From: Caenorhabditis elegans
Taxonomy: Eukaryota; Nematoda; Chromadorea; Rhabditida; Rhabditidae
NCBI RefSeq assembly: GCF_000002985.6
Contig: NC_003281.10
Coordinates: 10,912,001-10,976,000 of the forward strand
DNA: 64,000 bases
Reading direction: 5' to 3'
Under the pieces are notes generated by a model. It ran no database searches. It was not told the DNA's origin and worked only from the letters and a program-made list of their open reading frames with translations. A program made the translations under genes and the position numbers. Positions 57,473 through 64,000 of this stretch are shown here, piece by piece. Every line of letters starts with the position of its first letter. The stretch's first letter is position 1.

Positions 57473-57943
57473 ACTGATTCTGATCACGAAATCGATTGGA
57501 ACTGATTTGCTAATAGAGAAATGAATCCTTTTGGAATTTTGAAATACATTTTTTCAAAATTCAATTTTTTTAATTAAAAAAAGTTGATTTTTATATATTT
57601 TTCACGTTAAAAGTTCAAAGCGCAATCAAAACTAAAATAAAATGAATGCATATAAAACACATTTTTTATTGAAAAAAGTAAGATCTATAAAATGTACTGG
57701 ATACCCCAGTTTTTTTTTCAAATTTATTAATCAGATCAAGGGTAGGCGGCAATTGCCGTTTTGCCGGTTTGCCGATTTGCCGGAAATTTTCACATTTAAT
57801 GTATTACTATTATAATTAAAATTCCATGTGCTTATTCCTAATTTTCCCACTAACCTGATTTCCGGTCCAACGTTTCTGCTTGAACGCCTCTGAGCCCGGG
57901 GGTGCTCCACAGGTCTCATTTTGCTCCGAGCCGCCCGTTACTA
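57473..57943. other. Divergent intergenic region between the CK1-like pseudogene and the dynein-like gene
   Basis: 471 bp of shared upstream DNA. Contains a GCCGG-family fragment at 57736-57800 and no clear promoter motif. Confidence 0.5.
57736..57800. repeat. Fragment of the GCCGG hAT-type repeat
   Basis: AAGGGTAGGCGGCAATTGCC resembles the left end of the 679-1147 element, followed by TTTGCCGG units. No right end is present. Confidence 0.5.
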
Positions 57944-60900
57944 ATGCCGAATCTACTGGAAAAAGAGCATTTCAAGCGTAAGTACTCTTTACTATGGAAC
58001 TTTTGAGTTTTCGGCAACTGGGAAATGAAAACAAATTGTCGATTAAAAATTATTTGGAGTTATCACAAATTTGGCATTTTAGAAATCTCAGATTTTTGCA
58101 CAAGTTTTTTTTTAATTTTTGGATTTTTTGCAACTTGAAAATTTAAAAGTTGGCAAAAAACTTCGTGAATAAACGTTTTAAAAGTTTCTGAAACTGGAAG
58201 TTTTGGCAGAAGCTCGGTAAACCAAAATTTGCCGATATTCAAACTGTAATAGCAAAAATCTTGAAATTTTTAAGATTTTCGACATGTCTACATCTTGAAA
58301 ATTTCAAAATTCCAACAATTTTAAAAAAACCCAAAATTTTTCAGTCCGAAAGCACACCCGCTACCTGACAATCCACCGAGTCGTTGAGCAGAAAAGTTGG
58401 CATCAACTTGCCTACGAGGACCGGCTCCGGCGGGAAAGCCGAAAAATCCCAAAAATCTGTCGTAAACAATTCCTAAAATGGCACGTTGAGCAACAGGAGG
58501 CCAAGAAAAAATTCCGGCGGCTCCGCGAAAAAAATCGCGATGAGAGCATTTATGTGGCCAAGTTATGGTACTACGTGCTCAAGAAGCATCCATTGAAGCC
58601 ACGTGTTGAATGGAGTTTTCAGAGGGTTCATAAGTAAGTCAAAGTATTCGAGAGGAGTACAAAATCGAGTTTTCCAGGTTGAGCCCGAAAAACGAGAGAA
58701 TTGCTCAAGAACTGGAGGAGCTCATGGATTGTGCGGAAAGATACGCGTTGATAGAAAACGTGGCAGATGGGTATCAGAAAAGAGTAAAAGATGAGCTCGC
58801 AAGGTTGAATAGTGAGTTGACATAGTGGTTTTTGCTACATGGCCTAGAAAACGCAAAACTCGGCCAGCAATTTATCTTTGATTTATCATGTCACATCTTT
58901 CTGAAACATTTTGAACATTGACTTGCGATTGTTTTAAGGGCGATGGCCGAGTTTTTTATATCGCGGCCACGTAGAACCAATTGCTCTGAAAGGCTTGAAG
59001 CTGTTGAACTTTATTTTCAGAAATCGAAAAATACCATCATCACGTCAAAAACAACCGTGAAATTCTTCTTCGATCCCAGTCATTAGCCGCAATGAAAATT
59101 CGCATATTTTTCGAAAATCGGTATTTAAAATTCTAAAATTCTAAAATTTATCGGCAACTCGAAAAATCAATTTCAGAAAAGGATTAATATTCGAAGTCAA
59201 CGAGCTAATTGACCCGGAAGTCGGAAATATTCCAATCAAAAAATTCCGAGAGGTTACTCTGACGAAGGTCCTGGAATTCTCACAGGAAATCAATATGAAG
59301 TGAGTTGCTAGTAAGGCTCCCATGGGCCTGACGCCTGCTTGAAATCTACCCGCCTCACTCCGGCCTTTCGCCTATTTTCTGCATTTTGACGTGAATTTTC
59401 TGATTCCTATCAATTTTTGAAAATCAAATGTTCTTGTGAACTTCAGCATAAGGCGCGTATTGAGGCGAGAGGCAGGCGTAGGTCGCCTTAAGGTCTGGCA
59501 GACAGGTGTTTTAAAACCTTCATGGAAGCTCTAGTTGCCAGGCATCGCCGAAAGTTGCACATTTTTCCAGGTTGCTCAAAAAGAATTGGAGGGATGAGAA
59601 AAAACGAAATATTGTTCAAAATTGTATTGTTCAAGAGACGACAAACGCGGCTTTTGGCACAATTCAGGCATATTTGAAGACCTTAAGGAATAAGGTAATT
59701 ACCTTATAAAGATTGCCGAACGAAACGAAGACAACCTACGAATTTCAGCCGGCGTTTCTCTCCATCGACTGTATGATTGTGGACCGTAAGCTATGGGTGA
59801 ATTCGGAGCAAATCCGACTTTTGCTCAAAGAGCCCATAAGTGTCATGTGTGCTCTAGAGAATGTCCGCATGTCGACTGAAGATTGTGAGACGTGGCAAGA
59901 AGAGGCAATGATATGTGTGGAGGTGTTGTCTCATGAGCTTATTGTGCATCATCCTTTTATACAGCCCTATGCGTTTTTGATCGATGATTATAAGGTATTG
60001 TGGGGGGTACCTTTTTCCTCAAAATTTTAGTTTCCCGCCAAACTGGGAATTTCTGACAAAAAGTTCTCAGAAAATTTGAAACTTACCGCCAATTTTTTCT
60101 CAGAGGATTTGAAGTTTCGCCAAAATGTTTCTCTCAGAAAATTTGAATTCCCCGCATAAATTATGTTTCTCAGAAAATGTTCTCTCATTAAAATCTGAAT
60201 TTTCCGCCAACATTTTTCTTAGAAAATTCAAATTTCTCGTTAAATGTTTTTCTCAGTAATAATTTTAATCTGTAGTAAAAATTTTTTCCTGGGAATATTC
60301 GAATTTCCCGCCAAAATTGTGTTACTGACATGATTAAAAACGTGCTGACGTCACATTTTTCTGGGAGAAAAATTCCCGCATTTTTTGTAGATCAAGCGGC
60401 AATCAGACAGCCTGACACCACGTGCTATATTTGAAAGAGGACCTTAAGAGAAGGTCACCTCAAAACTCAGGAATTTGAAAATAAAATTGGAATTTACCGC
60501 CAAAAAATTTTTCAGAAAATTTGAATTTCAATTCCAGGTCTCCCCAAAGCTCACCGAAGAAGAGCTAATCAAAATGTACGACGACTCCACTCATCTTCAA
60601 ATTAGGCTCACCAAAGCCGTCAAACTTCTCACCATCCGATGTTTTGTGCTTCGTCTGGAAAGTGTCTGGTCAGAGGTGGACCGTCGGATCCGGAGCTTCA
60701 GAAATCAACTGAAAATGGCTATTCGCAGAAAGTTTACGACGTAAGTACTGGGATCCGACATTATCCTACACTAAATTTTCAGGCTCTTGAACAAGTTGCT
60801 CCACGACTTTCGAAAATACGACAGAGCCCTGCAATACCGGTCCATAGACCCGTCCATGATGCTGAGCAACAAGGCACAGGTGGACTTGATGCTCCAAAAT

Positions 60901-63900
60901 GAGATCGGAGACAGTGTCAGGCAGTTCGTGGAGGTTTATGATAAAGTTTTCGAGATCACCCAGCACATTTCTCTGGACACCTCCCAGCTGGATACACTAC
61001 TTCAGCTTGCCTCTCTCCGGCTTTCTCTTCCCCAGTGCATCAACGACCACGCTCACTTCTTCCAGAAACGGATTTCTACGTTTTTGCATTTTGTGACAGT
61101 AAGATTTGTGATCAAGTCTGTGAATCAAAGAATTTAAAATTTCCAGAAAAAACAGTCAAAAGTAATGTCAAATGTACAAAAAGCCATGGAAAAGCTGAAA
61201 ATCGTCCAAACAATGGGTAACCCCCAGGAAGTGGACAACTACCTGACACAAATGGCCAAGTTAAGGCCTATGTTGGACAACTTGATTACGGAAATTGAAG
61301 ACCTGAACAAGTTCGAGACAGCGGTCGATATTCAGGTGTCGGATGTGACAAAAATGAGACATTTCGTAGGAGAAATCGGGTCACTCCAGAGTCTTTTTGA
61401 GGCGACCAGTGGGTATTATAAGCATGTTAAGTAGGTGGAAAATGGAGGGAAAATAAGAGCCCAAATTCAAAGTTTCAGCGCATTTTTCGAGTCTCGTCGG
61501 ACGCTGGTGAACATTGATGCTAGCCGAAACTTCATCGATCAGTTCACAATTCAATTATCGATTTTTGAGAGCTCTCTGACAACTCATAGAGCCGCCAAGC
61601 ATTTTATTGCATATGTATGTTTTTATCGCATCGCATCGATAAGGGAAAATTCAAGTTTCAGGCCAGAAATGAAGTGGACGCCTTCAAGAAAAATTTCGCG
61701 GTAGCCGAGGTTATGTCGTGTAGGAGGCTTCTGGATGCTCACTGGTTGAGGATGTCAGAGATTGTTGGTGAGTGATTTATTGTATTTGTTAGGTGTAGGT
61801 TTAGGCTTATGTTAGGTTTGGTGCCTATCTTTTCGGTGAGCTATGCTCCAAATTTCAGGCTTCGACCTAACTCCATATGCCAATAGCTCCATCGCCCAAA
61901 TCTGTGAGCTGGGCCTTGAAGCCCATCTCCAGCAGCTCAAGCCAATTGCATTCTCTGCGGAACGTGAAGCCACCGCAGCCGATCAGCTTCACGCGATTGT
62001 CACATTTTGGAGTCAAGAACCTCTTGAAATGCGGTGCTATGTCCAATGGAAGCTCTCGTTGGCGTTGAAGCTCAGCGAGCTGCACCATCGAGTTCAAAAC
62101 GATATAAACACATTGAAACATATGACCAACGTTGAACAGATCACTGATGATTCTTTGCCGTAAGAATGGACAAGGGTTCCACTAATTATTAATATTTTAG
62201 GCAATGGATAGAGTGGACCGCCCGTGCCGAGAAGATCCTCAAGGCTTGGTGTGAAACTCAACAGAAATGGATGAGGGTCGCCAATATTTTTGTGACATGC
62301 CGGGATACCTTGCAGGTTCGGGATTTTTTTGCGAAAATTTTGAAAACAAAAGAAACAGTCTCCAAAAGTTTTCGTAAATTGCAGAAAATTATAAAAAAAA
62401 TGCCAAAAGTTGCTAAAATTTCTCGAAATTTGTCATTGCCGAACTCATTTAAAATTGGTCAGAAACTGCGAAAAATTTTTGAAATTTGTCAAAAATTGAT
62501 AAAAAATTATCGAAGAAATGACCAAAAAATTTTAGAAACCCACAAAATTGTAATTCAGAAAGAATACGAATTACTGCGGACCTGCGCGAAATATTTCATA
62601 AAAATCGAGCGGAACGTTCTAAAAGACGAAACAATCTATCGAGTAATGCAACTTCCACACCTTCCTTGCTGGATCCAAAAAATCAATTCAATGGTTTCAA
62701 TAATAATTCAAGGTGTTCGTGGACTTCTAGACGGTATGCGAATGAACAATGCTCGGCTGTGCCTCTCATCAGAAGTTCATTTGTTGAACCTTTTCTCAAC
62801 AACTTCTATAGAAACCCGTTTGAAATTGCTTCTAAAAGACTGCTTCCCATCTCTCAGACGGCTTTGTTTCAACCGGAGAAATCAGCTGGAAATGGTGGAT
62901 CTTTTGGAGGAAAAGGTTACTGTAGACCTCACAAAGTCAGAAATCGAATCACAGGAGCCGTGTGAGCTTATTCGGAGCATCGAACAAGCTTTTGCATCAA
63001 AGTTGACAGATGTGAGTTGGCGGAGATTGTCTTAAAAAATTGTATTAAAAAAACAATTAGATTATCACCTACGAGCGACAGGATCGATCGAAAGCGGCGA
63101 GCCGCGTTGGAGCAAATGTGGCGGAGCTCATCGAGACCCGGCAGACACTGGATCCTTTGTTTTTGAGCAGAGTGGTATGCTGTTCTGGGTTACAGTAGAC
63201 TTGAGGGGATAAGTGTGGGGTAGGGGCTTAGGCTTAGGCTTAAGCTCAGGCTCAGGCTTAGGCTTCGGCTTAAGCGTAGGCTCAGGCTTAGGGTTAGGGT
63301 TAGGGTTAGGCTTAGGCTTCGGCTTAGGCCTAGGTTCAGTCTTAGGCTTAGGTTTAGGTTTAGGCTTAGAATTAGGCTTTGGCTTAGCAAAATTAAAATA
63401 GGGTTGCGGTTTTGTAAAGTTTTGAACAGTTATAGTGCTGTAGGTTATCGAAAGAGTATGGGAATCGTAACTTTAGGTTACTGTAAAATTTTGAGTGGGT
63501 ACTTTATAGTTATTTTCAGGACAAAACGTACATTGTTCAGAATAAGATTGCAAGATTACAATCACTGGTTTGATGGATATTAGAAAAATGTCTATGTAGT
63601 TTTAGTCTGCCTAGCTTAGTTTTAGATTAGTTCTGCACTAATCCTATTAAAAGAGCATGAGGTGAACTAATAATAGAGGTAACCCCAGTTTTGTTTTTCA
63701 GGAAAAAACCTACTACATCCAGCACAGAAGCGTTCAACGGCAGTCCCTGCTCACAGTTGATTTCGTATATTCTACTGAAATTAATCGTTTCATCCCTAGG
63801 TCTCTTGCTGACTCCTGGAGCAGTGGGCATATTGTGCTCTTGATTGGAGAAATGTGCTCAACGCGGTCATTTGTGCTCAGGCTCGCCAATTGTATGTGCT

Positions 63901-64000
63901 CCAACTTACGGATAGTAAATTCCCACCAGCTCCTGGAGCCGGCGTTTTTGGAGCGAGTCACCAAGGGTATTGCGATGTCGAGCTGGTTTGTGCTGCTGGA
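57944..64000 (+). CDS. Divergent dynein heavy chain-like protein (N-terminal part; runs off the window)
   Basis: Eighteen phase-consistent exons: 57944-57977, 58345-58633, 58678-58811, 59021-59120, 59177-59299, 59571-59694, 59749-59994, 60538-60740, 60783-61098, 61147-61430, 61479-61614, 61662-61767, 61859-62159, 62201-62315, 62559-63011, 63061-63174, 63520-63567, 63702 to the end. The basic N-terminus ([14 protein letters not shown]) is unlike other dyneins. The middle fits the dynein tail/linker: [72 protein letters not shown]. The last exon aligns with AAA1: [11 protein letters not shown] for RLVITPLTDRC, then IGEMCSTRS where GPAGTGKT is expected. The P-loop glycines and lysine are therefore absent. 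The total length cannot be judged. The start ATG was chosen as the first in-frame one before a good donor. Confidence 0.8.
60331..60424. repeat. CACGTGG fold-back repeat, right half only (copy 4)
   Basis: In intron 7 of the dynein-like gene: AACGTGCTGACGTCACATTT, GCATTTTTTGTAGATCAAGC and GACAGCCTGACACCACGTG, matching the right arm of copy 3. The preceding 300 bp hold degenerate TTCCCGCCAAA units, inverse to the array motif at 31991-32455. Confidence 0.65.
63225..63388. repeat. Interstitial TTAGGC telomere-type repeat
   Basis: About 25 GGCTTA hexamers with variants (GGGTTA, GGCTCA, GGCTTC) in the intron between dynein exons 63061-63174 and 63520-63567. Confidence 0.85.

Noticed and set aside
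63190..63401. ORFs of repeating Leu-Ser / Gly-Leu
   Set aside because: They are translations of the TTAGGC-type hexamer tract, which has no stops in some frames.

Overview
The window is nuclear DNA from a Caenorhabditis nematode, almost certainly C. elegans chromosome III. This rests on short AT-rich introns ending in TTTTCAG, interstitial TTAGGC telomere-type repeats, many worm-type fold-back repeats, and gene content matching what I recall of the cut-6 / vab-7 / rle-1 / strd-1 neighbourhood. No database could be searched, so gene names rest on recognising the protein families. Exon coordinates were read by hand by matching GT/AG sites and codon phase.

Layout. 0.2-4.6 kb: cut-6, a cuticlin-like vWA+ZP membrane protein (plus strand, 5' end uncertain). 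8.4-14.0 kb: vab-7, the even-skipped/EVX homeobox gene, in five exons with long repeat-filled introns. 14.7-16.9 kb: an SH2-tyrosine kinase copy broken by two in-frame stops. 19.2-20.0 kb: an LSM12 homologue. 21.6-24.0 kb: an eEF1A lysine methyltransferase (EEF1AKMT1 type). 25.0-34.5 kb: rle-1, a Roquin-like E3 ligase. 35.5-39.0 kb: strd-1, the STRAD pseudokinase. 39.3-41.5 kb: a secreted two-Ig protein of the ZIG type (minus strand, convergent with strd-1). 41.5-48.3 kb: a gene-poor repeat block. 48.3-55.0 kb: a 14-exon secreted multi-Kunitz / cysteine-rich protein (minus strand). 55.8-57.5 kb: a frameshifted CK1/TTBK-like kinase (minus strand). 57.9 kb to the window end: a divergent dynein heavy chain-like gene (plus strand, 3' incomplete).

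The genes do not form one pathway. They are typical worm genes for extracellular matrix (cut-6, Kunitz, Ig), patterning (vab-7), translation/RNA (LSM12, the eEF1A methyltransferase) and signalling (rle-1, strd-1). I see no compact operon: gaps between same-strand genes are about 1 kb or more.

The most distinctive features lie in the repeats. (1) Ten elements at 45.4-55.7 kb, each a back-to-back pair of tRNA-like arms with A-box and B-box motifs; five of them make up most of introns of one gene. (2) hAT-type miniature elements with CAG...CTG ends and perfect 8-bp target duplications, one inserted inside a tRNA-like element. (3) A 37-bp tandem array in an rle-1 intron that repeats a perfect E2F-type site 13 times. 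(4) Arrays of a GGCCTAG motif in vab-7 and Ig-gene introns. (5) A dynein heavy chain-like protein whose AAA1 P-loop appears to be lost.
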